From: an uncultured Persicobacter sp.
GTDB taxonomy: Bacteria > Bacteroidota > Bacteroidia > Cytophagales > Cyclobacteriaceae
Length of the DNA stretch: 64,000 nt
Assembly (NCBI GenBank): GCA_947498325.1
Contig: CANMKE010000007.1
Location: 1-64,000 of the forward strand
Reading direction: 5' to 3'
Shown here: in pieces, positions 16,858 through 26,208 of the stretch
Layout: each line of letters starts with the position of its first letter
How positions within the stretch are numbered: the stretch's first letter is position 1
Made by a program: the position numbers and the translations under genes
Notes under the pieces: generated by a model
The model's input: the letters and a program-made list of their open reading frames with translations, nothing else
What the model was told of the DNA's origin: nothing
Databases searched by the model: none

Positions 16858-17512
16858 GCGTAAAAATTCGTGAAGGTAAATGCCAGGAATTACTGGTCAA
16901 AAGTTGATAAACTTACTTAATGTAAATTTAATATTTATATTTGTTTTGCTCAAAATTTTATCACATTTATGTCTACGTTAGCGTGTGGAAATGATATTAA
17001 TAGAATAATATTCAATCCTATTGCTATGAAGAGCGAAGTCTAAGCGGAGTGAAAAGTTGGAATTTCTGAATTTTGTTATTCACCTTCCTGTATTTTTGCT
17101 GATCGATTAATTCGGTGGGGCAATTTTCATTCATCGGCCTACTGTTGATTTGATTAATATCCTGAAAGTCAGTGATTAAAGATGATGCAATTATTGAGAG
17201 AGGTGATGATATCGAATTGATGTTTAACAATAGTTGAAAAAGTGCCATTGTATCGGTACATTTTTTTTGATGTCCATAAAAATGGATGCTGTTAAGCTGT
17301 TTACTGTAAGCGGATTCCCCTTAGAGGCGAGGTGCATTTTGAAATGGGCGTTGCGTTTGTTCGCAATTTTAGGGTTTTGCAAGATCTGATTCGCAAGACT
17401 ACTGTTGCAGATTAATTTTTATGTTGAGCTCAATGAATATATTTTCTGTTCAATGAACCTAAGGGAATACAAACATCGTTTTTTTTATTTAATAATAAAC
17501 GATAAACACCTT
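16858..17512. other. Intergenic stretch between divergent genes
   Basis: No convincing gene is seen. A TATATTTG sequence at 16936-16943 on the plus strand fits the Bacteroidota -7 consensus but lacks a clear -33 box; it would lead into a 24-codon frame (16970-17044) of doubtful meaning. A 74-codon minus-strand frame at 17024-17248 has no recognisable features. The promoter of the histidine kinase should lie near 17360-17480. Confidence 0.4.
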
Positions 17513-19237
17513 ATGATTCGCCCCCAACCAACAGAGAATGAAGCGCAAAGATTGGCTAAGCTGAAAGACTATGAGATTTTGGATACGCCTGATGCTCCCG
17601 AATATGACGATTTCACCAGAATCGCCTCCGAAATTTGCGGTACGCCAATTGCTTTGATTTCTCTTGTTGATGATCATCGACAGTGGTTTAAATCCAAGGT
17701 CGGCGTTGATGCTACAGAAACGCCTCGGGAACTCGCTTTTTGTGCCCATGCCATCAACCAGCCCGACGAGATTTTGGAGGTGAATGATGCCCGTAAGGAT
17801 GAGCGCTTTCATGACAACCCGCTGGTCACTCAAAATCCCCATGTAATATTCTATGCGGGCTCGCCCTTAGTTACCCCAGAAGGCTATGCCATTGGTACTT
17901 TATGTGTGATCGACAATAAGCCCAGGGAAATGTCAACGGGGGCGAAAGAGGCCCTTAATTTATTGGGAAAGCAGATCGTGAATGTTTTGGAGTTGCATCG
18001 GAAGGAGCGGGCGATTCGGTCGATCAATGATCAGCTCAAAGCAGAGATTGCCCTGCGGAACAAGCGAGAGGAGGAGTTGATTGAGGCCCGAAATTCCGCC
18101 ATCGAGGGGGAGCGGGTTAAGGATCAGTTCTTGTCCTCCATGTCGCATGAAATACGCACCCCACTGAATGGGATTATCGGCATCACTAAATTGCTCAGTG
18201 ATCTGGACTCTATTCAGGGGCAAGCGAAGGAATTTGTGGATCATATCGATTTTTCTGCCAAACACTTATTGCGGATCGTGAATGATATCCTTGATTTTGC
18301 AAAGATCCGTCAGGAGAAGGTTTGTTTTGAAAATACTGATTTTGAATTTGAGCAGTTTATGGAAAACCTGAGCCATAACCTTCGACCAAATATTCAAAAA
18401 AAGAATATCGGCTTTTCCCTGAACATTGCGAATGGCATTCCAAAAATTCTTCGTGGCGATGTGCATCGCTTGGGACAGGTGCTGCTGAATTTAGCAGGTA
18501 ATGCGATTAAGTTTACAGAAAAAGGCGAGGTGAAGATAAATGTGTCGGCGGGGGCTGTTCGTGAAGGTAAAATCCGACTGAATTTCGAGATCTGTGATTC
18601 AGGCATTGGCATTTCCGAGGAGAAAATTGCCCATATTTTTAACCCATTCACACAAACAGATGAAACCATCGCCAGAAAGTATGGCGGTACGGGTTTGGGC
18701 TTGCCGATTTCCAAACAACTTATTGAACAGATGGGGGGTGAAATTGAAGTGAAAAGTGTGCTGAATGAAGGGAGCACATTTAGTTTCTACCTCTATTTTG
18801 CGATTTCAGAGCTTGATTTAATAGATACTGAACAGGAGCAAGAAATTAAACCTGAAGATATTCCTGCGCTGAACATTCTTTTAGTGGAGGATTTTAAACT
18901 CAATCAGGTGGTGGCCAAACAGCATTTGCGGAAATTTGGATTTAAGGTAACCATTGCGGAAAACGGGCGTGAAGCGTTGAATTGTCTCTCTGAAAGTGTT
19001 TTTGACGTTGTCCTGATGGACATCAATATGCCCGTGATGGATGGCCTGGAGGCGACCAAAATTATCCGCGCTCATCAGGCATTGAAAGATCAGTATATCA
19101 TCGCGATGACGGCCTCTGTTCGTGAAGCAGAGGTGAAGCGATGTTTTGACGTGGGGGTGAATGATTTCGTTTCCAAGCCTTTTGAACCAAAGGATTTGAG
19201 AGACAAAATTCTGAAAAGTTTGAGGGTCGGGAAGTAG
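17513..19237 (+). CDS. Hybrid histidine kinase with GAF domain and receiver
   Basis: The start at 17513 fits the family (Glu-Ala-Gln-Arg-Leu then Tyr-Glu-Ile-Leu-Asp-Thr); longer frames add only low-complexity residues. The 574-residue protein has a GAF domain at about 22-160 (Phe-Cys-Ala-His-Ala, Tyr-Ala-Gly-Ser-Pro-Leu), a coiled linker, a HisKA domain with phosphorylated His212 (Ser-His-Glu-Ile-Arg-Thr-Pro), a HATPase_c domain with Asp-Ser-Gly-Ile-Gly and Gly-Gly-Thr-Gly-Leu-Gly-Leu, and a C-terminal receiver with Asp503 (Leu-Met-Asp-Ile-Asn-Met-Pro). No membrane segment is seen, so sensing is cytosolic. No partner regulator is adjacent. Its ligand is unknown. Confidence 0.93.
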   Translation: MIRPQPTENEAQRLAKLKDYEILDTPDAPEYDDFTRIASEICGTPIALISLVDDHRQWFKSKVGVDATETPRELAFCAHAINQPDEILEVNDARKDERFHDNPLVTQNPHVIFYAGSPLVTPEGYAIGTLCVIDNKPREMSTGAKEALNLLGKQIVNVLELHRKERAIRSINDQLKAEIALRNKREEELIEARNSAIEGERVKDQFLSSMSHEIRTPLNGIIGITKLLSDLDSIQGQAKEFVDHIDFSAKHLLRIVNDILDFAKIRQEKVCFENTDFEFEQFMENLSHNLRPNIQKKNIGFSLNIANGIPKILRGDVHRLGQVLLNLAGNAIKFTEKGEVKINVSAGAVREGKIRLNFEICDSGIGISEEKIAHIFNPFTQTDETIARKYGGTGLGLPISKQLIEQMGGEIEVKSVLNEGSTFSFYLYFAISELDLIDTEQEQEIKPEDIPALNILLVEDFKLNQVVAKQHLRKFGFKVTIAENGREALNCLSESVFDVVLMDINMPVMDGLEATKIIRAHQALKDQYIIAMTASVREAEVKRCFDVGVNDFVSKPFEPKDLRDKILKSLRVGK

Positions 19238-19258
19238 GCGGTCGCCTGAGAGAGCACC

Positions 19259-19939
19259 TTAGTGCTCCACCTCTTTTTTGTTGATCTCTCGCCACGCTCC
19301 TTCAGGAATGTCGAGCGAGAGCCCTCCAATTTTGCAGCGGTGTAAGGCTGTAACTTTATTTTTTACCGCAAAAAACATTCTTTTAACCTGATGAAACTTC
19401 CCTTCAGTGATGGTCAGTAAAACCTGTTTGTCATTGATCATTTCTATTTGTGCCGGGGCCGTAGGCTGTTTTTCCCCTTGCAACATTACCCCTTTTTCAA
19501 GCTGTTCAATGGCTTCTTTGGTTATTGGTCGATGGAGTTGAACTTGATAGGTTTTAGGAACCTTGCCCGCAGGTTGCATGATATTAAAGGACCAATGCCC
19601 ATCATCGGTGGCAATGAGTAGTCCTGTGGTGTCGGCATCGAGTCGGCCTACGAGGTGCAGTTGATCAGTATCGGGGATATTAGTAAGTGAAAAAACAGCA
19701 GGGTAGTGCTCGTCTTTATTGGAGCAAATGGTGTCGGCGGGTTTATGGATCATATAATATCGGAAGGGGCGAGGGGTCAGGACTTTTTGGTCAAAAACAA
19801 CCTGATTGGAAGCATGAACCTGATGGTGAGGCGCTGTGATTTTTTCTCCATTCACCTGAATTTTTCCTTCCGCAATAATCAGCGACACTTCCGTAATGGT
19901 CAGGTCAGTACATTTACATATGAATTTATCCAGTCGCAT
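19259..19939 (-). CDS. rsuA: 16S rRNA pseudouridine synthase, RsuA family
   Basis: The 226-residue protein has an S4 RNA-binding domain (residues 1-50) and a pseudouridine synthase domain. The catalytic segment Gly-Arg-Leu-Asp101-Ala-Asp-Thr-Thr-Gly-Leu-Leu matches the RsuA/RluB/E/F branch, and the C-terminal Lys-Phe-His-Gln-Val-Lys-Arg-Met motif is present. By homology it converts U516 of 16S rRNA; RluE or RluF substrate choice cannot be excluded from sequence alone. It is convergent with the histidine kinase (21 bp apart) and single-gene. Confidence 0.88.
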   Translation of the reverse strand: MRLDKFICKCTDLTITEVSLIIAEGKIQVNGEKITAPHHQVHASNQVVFDQKVLTPRPFRYYMIHKPADTICSNKDEHYPAVFSLTNIPDTDQLHLVGRLDADTTGLLIATDDGHWSFNIMQPAGKVPKTYQVQLHRPITKEAIEQLEKGVMLQGEKQPTAPAQIEMINDKQVLLTITEGKFHQVKRMFFAVKNKVTALHRCKIGGLSLDIPEGAWREINKKEVEH

Positions 19940-20062
19940 GTTTTTGCTTTAGGGCAAAGGTAAAAAAAGAAATGTCAGCTTGAAATTTCTACTCGATTTA
20001 GAAAGGAAAATAGACTGCACTTTGGTGGCCTAATTTTACGAAGGATCAAATATTTAAGTAAG

Positions 20063-20296
20063 ATGATGTTTTTAGGATGGATTGTGTTGTCAATAATTGT
20101 GGGAATGCTCGCAACAGACAGAACCGTTGGGTTTTGGGGTGGTTTTTTACTGAGTCTGATTTTGTCACCTTTAATAGGTTTTATCATCACTATTTTGAGC
20201 AGCGAGAAGGAGGATATACAATATCAAAAGATATTAAGGGAGGAGCAAATGCGGGCGATAGCCAAGCGGGCGGTCCAAGATCAGGAAGGTGAATAA
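20063..20296 (+). CDS. Small membrane protein
   Basis: The 77-residue product has two hydrophobic helices (about residues 2-17 and 22-46) joined by a short turn with Asp-Arg-Thr, then a charged cytoplasmic tail of 30 residues rich in Glu, Lys and Arg. I do not recognise a family with a function; similar two-helix proteins are common in Bacteroidota. It stands alone, divergent from rsuA, and ends four bases before a strong terminator. The clear topology and terminator argue that it is real. Confidence 0.7.
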   Translation: MMFLGWIVLSIIVGMLATDRTVGFWGGFLLSLILSPLIGFIITILSSEKEDIQYQKILREEQMRAIAKRAVQDQEGE

Positions 20297-20299
20297 AAA

Positions 20300-20331
20300 A
20301 AAGGTTAGCCGTAATATTGTGGCTAACCTTT
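20300..20331. terminator. Bidirectional terminator
   Basis: An 11-bp stem (AAAGGTTAGCC at 20300-20310, complement at 20321-20331) has an A run before it, so it stops asnB on the minus strand well. It can also end the small membrane-protein gene. Confidence 0.85.
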
Positions 20332-20355
20332 GTTGTATTTAGTTCTAATTTGCTG

Positions 20356-22032
20356 TTATTCGCTTACATAGGCGTCGTTGTGGACGGCCTTTACTGCTCT
20401 TCCCGATGGGTCGGCAGAATTTTTGAAAGACTCATCCCACTCGATTGCTTTGGCAGTTGAGCAGGCTACCGATGGACCTCCAGGAACACATTTAGCAGCA
20501 TCCTCTAAAGGAAATAGCTCGTCAAAGATTTCTCGGTACAAATAGCCTTCTTTCGTCAGTGGCGTATTGTATGGGAAGCGATAACTCGCATGTTCCAGTT
20601 GATGGTCAGAGACCTTTTCTTCTGCAACTTCTTTCAGGGAATCGATCCAGTTGTATCCAACACCGTCTGAAAATTGCTCCTTTTGGCGCCAAACGACCTC
20701 ATGTGGCAAGTAATCTTCAAAACATTCACGAAGGATGCTTTTTTCCATTTTGCCGTTGCCACACATTTTATCTTTTGGATTGATGTTCATAGCCACATCC
20801 AAAAATTCCTTATCCAGGAATGGTACCCGTCCTTCAATACCCCAGGCGGCCATCGATTTGTTGGCGCGCGCACAGTCAAACATGTTTAAGGCCATTAATT
20901 TACGCACAGATTCTTCATGAAATTCCTGAGCGTTAGGTGCTTTGTGGAAATACAAATACCCGCCAAAAATCTCATCAGCACCTTCGCCAGAAAGCACCAT
21001 TTTTATACCCATCGCGCGGATTTTTCTCGCCATCAGATACATAGGCGTAGAAGCACGGATGGTAGTGATGTCGTAAGTCTCGATATGGTAAATCACATCC
21101 CTGATGGCATCAATGCCTTCCTGAACGGTATAAGTTAATTCATGGTGAACGGTCCCGAGGTGATCCGCTACTTTTTGTGCTGCGGCTAAATCCGGAGCGC
21201 CTTCCAAACCAATGGCAAAGGAGTGCAGTCGTGGCCACCAAGCCTCAACTTCATCGTTACTTTCGATTCTCATCTTTGCAAATTTCTGCGTAATGGCAGA
21301 GGTGATCGATGAATCCAAACCGCCAGAAAGCAATACACCAAATGGCACATCAGACATCAACTGTCTTTTTACCGCTTGCTCCAAGGCTTCTTTCAATTCT
21401 TCTTTGTTGGTTTCTGCATCTTTTACCGCAGAGAATTCCATCCACTTGCGTTCGTAATAGCGCTGTGGAGCTTTGCCTTGCTCAGAATAGACGAAACTTC
21501 CTGGAGGAAATTCAGAAATACTTTTACAAACAGGAACAAGAGCTTTCATTTCTGAAGCAACATAATAGTTGCCGTGTTCATCAAAGCCTTGGTACAAAGG
21601 AATAATTCCAATGTGATCCCGCCCGATCAGGTAAGCATCTTTTTCGGCATCATAAAGAACAAAAGCAAAGATACCGTTCAGGTAGTCGAGCAGTTTTTCC
21701 TTTTTCTCCTCATAAAGGGCCAAAATTACCTCACAGTCAGACTCTGTTTGGAAATTATAGTCAACAAATAATTCTTTCTTTAATGCTTGATGATTGTAAA
21801 TTTCACCATTTACGGCCAAAACATGGGTTTTGTCGTGGTTATACAATGGCTGTTCGCCGCTGTATAAATCAACAATGGCTAAACGCTCGTGAGCGAGAAT
21901 CGCTCTGTCTGATGCATACACCCCTGACCAGTCTGGACCACGGTGGCGAAGTTTCTTGGAGAGTTGCAAAGCCTGAGTCCTAAGTTGCTCAGGGTCTGAT
22001 TTGATGTCTAAAATTCCAAATATTGAGCACAT
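20356..22032 (-). CDS. asnB: Asparagine synthase (glutamine-hydrolysing), AsnB
   Basis: The 558-residue length and domains are standard. Residues 1 to about 190 form the class II glutaminase domain with nucleophile Cys2 (Met-Cys-Ser-Ile-Phe-Gly) and Arg-His-Arg-Gly-Pro-Asp. The synthetase domain has the PP-loop Leu-Ser-Gly-Gly-Leu-Asp-Ser-Ser near residue 235 and Ser-Gly-Glu-Gly-Ala-Asp-Glu-Ile-Phe-Gly further on. It makes asparagine from aspartate, ATP and glutamine in the cytosol. It is a single gene with a 5' leader containing a small hairpin (22087-22105) and a terminator after the stop. Confidence 0.96.
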   Translation of the reverse strand: MCSIFGILDIKSDPEQLRTQALQLSKKLRHRGPDWSGVYASDRAILAHERLAIVDLYSGEQPLYNHDKTHVLAVNGEIYNHQALKKELFVDYNFQTESDCEVILALYEEKKEKLLDYLNGIFAFVLYDAEKDAYLIGRDHIGIIPLYQGFDEHGNYYVASEMKALVPVCKSISEFPPGSFVYSEQGKAPQRYYERKWMEFSAVKDAETNKEELKEALEQAVKRQLMSDVPFGVLLSGGLDSSITSAITQKFAKMRIESNDEVEAWWPRLHSFAIGLEGAPDLAAAQKVADHLGTVHHELTYTVQEGIDAIRDVIYHIETYDITTIRASTPMYLMARKIRAMGIKMVLSGEGADEIFGGYLYFHKAPNAQEFHEESVRKLMALNMFDCARANKSMAAWGIEGRVPFLDKEFLDVAMNINPKDKMCGNGKMEKSILRECFEDYLPHEVVWRQKEQFSDGVGYNWIDSLKEVAEEKVSDHQLEHASYRFPYNTPLTKEGYLYREIFDELFPLEDAAKCVPGGPSVACSTAKAIEWDESFKNSADPSGRAVKAVHNDAYVSE

Positions 22033-22520
22033 ATCATCAATAGTTTATTTTTATCTTTTTTCAAAAAGGAGTAAGCTGAAAAAAGTGCCCTAATTCTCGT
22101 AGGGCGATTGTTTGGTTAAATGATTGTCGGGGAATGATCTTTAATTGTGTAATTGTTAATGAATATCCCTTTCTGTTAAAACAAATTAAACGAATTTAGT
22201 TTTTGATTGCAATAAATATAATGAAAATAATAAATATATGCATAGGTGATAAAATTAGCCTATTTTTTTTAAGGGTTTGATAATTGGGGTTTGGTGAAAC
22301 GGCCTCTGTTGCCATATTTGCAATATTTTCTGAATTTGATCGATTATATATCTATAATTTGCTGAAATTTTATGGCTCTTGTCCTCTTGACTGGTCCGTT
22401 TTTGAACGAGCCCTTAATAATAATCTATATTGAGCCGCTTCTGAATTTTTGATTCACCGTTTTAAGTCCAGGCGCTCTTGGGGCTCCTGAGATAAAAGGG
22501 ACCATAGCCATGGGGGAGGA
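22033..22520. other. asnB leader and gene-free AT-rich stretch
   Basis: A perfect 6-bp stem with a 7-nt loop (22087-22105) lies 55 bp before the asnB start and may be part of its leader. The region 22130-22400 is very AT-rich with long T and A tracts. No gene or known RNA motif is recognised. Confidence 0.45.
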
Positions 22521-22524
22521 AGCA

Positions 22525-22556
22525 CAAAAAAAGGCCTTACTTTGCAGTAAGACCTT
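22525..22556 (-). terminator. Terminator of the thioredoxin gene at 22581
   Basis: On the minus strand a 10-bp stem with one mismatch (22531-22540 with 22547-22556) is followed by a U run, starting 24 bp after the stop codon. Confidence 0.85.
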
Positions 22557-22580
22557 AGCGCATTATCAACTAATAATTTT

Positions 22581-23030
22581 TTATTCAAATCTTTCGAGCA
22601 TTCGCGTGAATTGCTTGGCATTTTTATATCCAGGCTCAACACTTGTTGCGTCTTTTTCTGGTTTCAGTAACAGAATGGTAGGATAGCCTGGTACCTTGAA
22701 CTTCTTGGCCAACTCAGCATAAGTAAGGCTTTCCCCCTTATAGGTAATTCGCTCTGTTGATTCAGCATCAATTTTCACGGCATAAAAGTCTTTATTGACC
22801 GCCTGCACAACATCTTTATCTTTGAAAGTGGTTTTGTCGAGTTTTTTACAATAGCCACACCATGAAGTATAAAAATCAATCATGATATGCTTGGAAGGAT
22901 TTTTCTCGACCATTTTCATGGCATCCTCAAAAGAAATCCATTTAATTTCTTTGTCCTGACCACGCCCAGCGAAGGAAGCGGTACTGATTAAAAGGCAAAT
23001 CAAGGCAAGTATTAAAGGCTTTTTCATCAT
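22581..23030 (-). CDS. Periplasmic thioredoxin-fold protein
   Basis: The 149-residue protein has a signal peptide (to about Ser-Phe-Ala-Gly, residue 22) and a thioredoxin fold with the redox motif Cys58-Gly-Tyr-Cys61. The cis-proline segment is Val-Pro-Gly-Tyr-Pro-Thr. The pattern (Ile-Asp-Phe-Tyr-Thr-Ser-Trp-Cys...Cys-Lys-Lys-Leu-Asp) matches DUF255-like/thioredoxin_7 proteins, which reduce or isomerise disulfides in the envelope. A paralogue with Cys-Gly-Trp-Cys lies at 39441-40013. The start may be either of two adjacent Met codons. It is monocistronic with its own terminator. Confidence 0.9.
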   Translation of the reverse strand: MMKKPLILALICLLISTASFAGRGQDKEIKWISFEDAMKMVEKNPSKHIMIDFYTSWCGYCKKLDKTTFKDKDVVQAVNKDFYAVKIDAESTERITYKGESLTYAELAKKFKVPGYPTILLLKPEKDATSVEPGYKNAKQFTRMLERFE

Positions 23031-23184
23031 AACGTTTCTTGGTAATATATTTATCTACGAAGGAAAAGGAGTTTACGACAGCGGTAGAGGGTCGGCTATT
23101 GGACAAACACCTCTACTTTAGGGGTATAATCGAAATATTGATTACCAAATCAAGGATGATCAATGATTGTTTCGATATTTCCGT

Positions 23185-24093
23185 TTACTTGCTTGTTGCG
23201 GTGAGAGTTGCTTCTAAAGTTGCCTTATTGGTACGTCTTTTATTGCGTGATATGTAGCCATCAGTAGGAGAAAACAAAAAGGCGAGCATAAAGAGTAAAC
23301 CACCCACAGAGGCCATTGCACCCGCAATAGACCCATCGACGGCATAGGCGATATAGTACCCGAGGACGGAGGTCAGTACCCCAATTACGGCGGCATAAAT
23401 GAGCATTTTTTTCAGTTCATGGGTTAACAGGTAGGCTGTTGCGGCAGGGGTTACCATTAGCGCAATGACCAATATGGCACCGACGGATTCGAAGGATGCC
23501 ACCGAGACAAGCGAAACCATGCCCATAAGTGCATAATGCCAAAGGGTGGTCGAAATGCCAATAGCGGCAGCAAAGGCAGGATCAAAAGTAGACAGATACA
23601 GCGCCTTATAGCAAATGCTGATGAAAGCGATGATGACCACCATCACGATAGCACCAATCCACAGGGCGCGTGGGCCAAGGATGGTTCCGGCATCGGTAAT
23701 CCATAAATCAATTGGAACATAGGCAATTTCTCCATACAAAACACAATCCTGGTCGAGGTCCACTTTTCCAGCGAAAACGGTAATTAAAATTACACCTACT
23801 GCAAAAAGCCATGTAAAGGTTACGCCAATAGAGGCATCGGATTGTAAACCGCCTTTATGATGAAAAAATTCAATGATAAAGGTGGTCAGGATGCCGAAAA
23901 GGGCTGCGCCAGCGAGCATCACCACCGAATCTCTTGAGCCGGACAGTAAAAAGGCGATCACAATACCAGGTAATACGGCATGAGAGATCGCATCGGCCAC
24001 CATGGTCATTTTCCGCAAGACCAAAAAACAGCCGAGCAAACTGCAGGAAACCGCAACACAGGCTCCTGTAAGAATTATTAATAGATCGTTCAT
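23185..24093 (-). CDS. Metal ABC transporter permease (MntB/ZnuB family)
   Basis: The 302-residue ABC-3 family permease has about eight or nine membrane helices. It carries the family motif region Met-Val-Ala-Asp-Ala-Ile-Ser-His-Ala-Val-Leu-Pro-Gly (about 31-43) and Gly-Ala-Ile-Leu-Val-Ile-Ala-Leu-Met-Val-Thr-Pro-Ala-Ala. The C-terminus ends in a short basic tail. It is the last gene of the five-gene operon starting at 27778, 11 bp after the fused permease, and should pair with it to form the channel of a manganese or iron importer. Confidence 0.9.
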   Translation of the reverse strand: MNDLLIILTGACVAVSCSLLGCFLVLRKMTMVADAISHAVLPGIVIAFLLSGSRDSVVMLAGAALFGILTTFIIEFFHHKGGLQSDASIGVTFTWLFAVGVILITVFAGKVDLDQDCVLYGEIAYVPIDLWITDAGTILGPRALWIGAIVMVVIIAFISICYKALYLSTFDPAFAAAIGISTTLWHYALMGMVSLVSVASFESVGAILVIALMVTPAATAYLLTHELKKMLIYAAVIGVLTSVLGYYIAYAVDGSIAGAMASVGGLLFMLAFLFSPTDGYISRNKRRTNKATLEATLTATSK

Positions 24094-24104
24094 GTTGAGT
24101 CAGC

Positions 24105-25397
24105 TTAATGGTAAGGGATTTCTTCATCGTGAGGGTCACGGTCGGGGAAGTCGAGTTTTTCTTCCAACCGTTTTTCCAGCTCAGGCGTGATGACATGCTC
24201 CATTGTTTCAGCACTGTCATGCACGTGGTCAGGGTCGAGGTTCAGGTAGGTGGTAAGGTACACTTCCCAAAGTCGGTGCAGTTTCACAACCCTTTTGGCC
24301 CTTGCCACCCCTTCGTTACTCAGCCGGAAGCCTTTCTTTTCATTGATCAGGTAGCCGTCTTTTTGAAGGGAACGAAGTCCTTTTTTTAGTTTCCGAAGGC
24401 CCAGATTCGGGCGAATTTCCAATAATGCTTCCGCGCTGTAATGCTTTTTAATGTCCTCTTTGTTTTTTCCCAAATAGAAAAATGACTTGAGAATATTCTC
24501 CGTCAGGATTTTGTGCTGGTTTTCATACTGCCTGCGGAGTTTAAAAATGATGCCTCGATTTGGCGCAAATAAAATGGAAATCAGGGCAATTGTGGTCGCG
24601 ATGACTACGATCCACGGGCCTGTTGGCATGCTGGGAGCCACGTAGGAAATCATGGCGCCACTGAATCCCGAAAATGCACCGAAGAGGGTGGCGAACCAAA
24701 CCATTTTAGGCAGGTGATCGGTCCAGTATCGGGCCGCTGCAGGTGGCGTAATCAGCATTGCTGCCATCAGCACAACTCCCACGGCTTGTATGCCAATCAC
24801 CACCGCCAAAACAGTGAGTGAGGTCAGTAAAAGCTCCAGCCATTTTACGGGCAGGCCTGTGGCGGAAGCAAAATCCCGATCGAAGGCAATTAAGGTGAGC
24901 TCTTTGAAAAACAGTAATATCAGCGCCATAATGGCCAGTCCGACCGTCAGGAAGATGATCAAGTCGGAGCCGACCAAAGAGGCCGCTTGTCCGAAAAGAA
25001 AATGATCCAGCCCCGACTGTTCAGCATAGTCACCATGCTGAATGAAAGTCATCAGCAAAATGCCGAAACCAAAAAACACTGACAGGACCAGAGAAATGGC
25101 CGTGTCTTCCTTGATTTTTGAATGCTGACTGATGAAATTAATCAGCTGAAGGGAAAGCCACCCTGTGGTAAAAGCACCAATGATCAGGTAAATAGGGTTT
25201 TTTACGCCCGTCAGTAAAAAAGCTAAACATACCCCAGGCAAGACCGCATGTGCAACGGCATCACCGATCAGGGCCTGCTTTTTCAGAAAGGTGAAACAGC
25301 CCACCAAAGCCGAGGAGGCGGTCAGGATGATGGCTCCGAGGGTTACCATCCGAACACTTGGATCCTGAAAGGAAAGAAATTCTAAAAGCGCTTCCAT
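24105..25397 (-). CDS. Metal ABC transporter permease fused to a DtxR-like regulator domain
   Basis: The protein has 430 residues, about 150 longer than a plain permease. Residues 1-285 are a full ABC-3 permease (Ile-Gly-Asp-Ala-Val-Ala-His-Ala-Val-Leu-Pro-Gly at 44-55; Leu-Ile-Thr-Pro-Pro-Ala-Ala). Residues about 295-430 look like a DtxR/MntR protein: a winged-helix part (Leu-Arg-Ser-Leu-Gln-Lys-Asp-Gly-Tyr-Leu) and a metal-sensing part (His-Arg-Leu-Trp-Glu-Val-Tyr-Leu, Glu-Thr-Met-Glu-His-Val, Phe-Pro-Asp-Arg-Asp-Pro-His-Asp-Glu-Glu-Ile-Pro). Such fusions are known in Bacteroidota and elsewhere. The domain would face the cytosol and may gate transport by sensing metal, or tether DNA binding to the membrane. 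The frame is open throughout, so this is a true fusion. Confidence 0.92.
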   Translation of the reverse strand: MEALLEFLSFQDPSVRMVTLGAIILTASSALVGCFTFLKKQALIGDAVAHAVLPGVCLAFLLTGVKNPIYLIIGAFTTGWLSLQLINFISQHSKIKEDTAISLVLSVFFGFGILLMTFIQHGDYAEQSGLDHFLFGQAASLVGSDLIIFLTVGLAIMALILLFFKELTLIAFDRDFASATGLPVKWLELLLTSLTVLAVVIGIQAVGVVLMAAMLITPPAAARYWTDHLPKMVWFATLFGAFSGFSGAMISYVAPSMPTGPWIVVIATTIALISILFAPNRGIIFKLRRQYENQHKILTENILKSFFYLGKNKEDIKKHYSAEALLEIRPNLGLRKLKKGLRSLQKDGYLINEKKGFRLSNEGVARAKRVVKLHRLWEVYLTTYLNLDPDHVHDSAETMEHVITPELEKRLEEKLDFPDRDPHDEEIPYH

Positions 25398-25402
25398 AGT
25401 TG

Positions 25403-26200
25403 TTAATTTTCACGGTTAGGGAAGGCCTGGTTTTTCAGTTCCTGAGAAAGGTCGGTCAGTAAAGAAAGGTTACCGCCATAGGTTTCTGCTACAATCTCAT
25501 TGGTCAGTACCGATTTTGTTGGTCCTGAAGCCACCAGTCGGGTGTTAAGCAGGATAATCCAGTCGAAATATTTTTGGGCGGTTTGTAAATCATGGTGCAC
25601 TACAATGACTGTTTTGCCCTTTTTTGTCATCTCCTGCATCAGTTCCACGATGGCTTTTTCGGTGGCCATATCTACCCCCACGAAGGGTTCATCCATAAAA
25701 TACAGATCGGCATGTTGTGCCAGTGCACGGGCAAGAAAAACCCGTTGCTGTTGGCCGCCGGAAAGCTGAGAGATCTGGCGGTGGGCAAAATTCTCCATAT
25801 TCACTTTATGCAGGCATTCCATGGCAATGTCGAGGTCGGCTTTTCTTGCGCGGCTGAACAGCCCAATCTTGGCGTACCTGCCCATGAGCACCACATCTTT
25901 CACCAATGCGGGGAAGTCCCAGTCAACAGTGCCACGCTGGGGTACATAACTGATACGGTCACGAACTTCATCGAGCTTTTTATCGAACATTTTGACGTAC
26001 CCACTGGCCATAGGCAGAAGGCCCATCATGGCTTTGATTAAGGTGGATTTTCCAGCGCCATTAGGCCCCATGATGCCCACAACAGCTCCTTTTGGGAGGC
26101 TCAGGTCAATATCCCAAAGTACTGGTTTACGGTCATAGGTAACGGTTAAATCGTGGACTTCCGTTACGGGATTTTCTACGTGATATATTTTTTTGCTCAT
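25403..26200 (-). CDS. Metal ABC transporter ATP-binding protein
   Basis: The 265-residue ATPase has Walker A Gly-Pro-Asn-Gly-Ala-Gly-Lys-Ser (45-52), the signature Leu-Ser-Gly-Gly-Gln-Gln-Gln-Arg, Walker B Leu-Tyr-Phe-Met-Asp-Glu-Pro and the switch His in Val-Val-His-His-Asp-Leu. It matches the MntA/ZnuC/TroB branch and energises uptake through the two permeases encoded just downstream (5 bp to the fused permease). The substrate-binding gene ends 8 bp upstream. Metal specificity is inferred from the operon, not from this subunit. Confidence 0.93.
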   Translation of the reverse strand: MSKKIYHVENPVTEVHDLTVTYDRKPVLWDIDLSLPKGAVVGIMGPNGAGKSTLIKAMMGLLPMASGYVKMFDKKLDEVRDRISYVPQRGTVDWDFPALVKDVVLMGRYAKIGLFSRARKADLDIAMECLHKVNMENFAHRQISQLSGGQQQRVFLARALAQHADLYFMDEPFVGVDMATEKAIVELMQEMTKKGKTVIVVHHDLQTAQKYFDWIILLNTRLVASGPTKSVLTNEIVAETYGGNLSLLTDLSQELKNQAFPNREN

Positions 26201-26208
26201 AGTGGTTG

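Noticed and set aside
17024-17248. 74-codon minus-strand frame in the gap before the GAF kinase
   Set aside because: No conserved pattern and odd composition for a small protein; more likely chance in AT-rich DNA.
22454-22642. 62-codon minus-strand frame overlapping the thioredoxin gene end
   Set aside because: It overlaps the C-terminal coding part of the thioredoxin gene in another frame and runs through its terminator.
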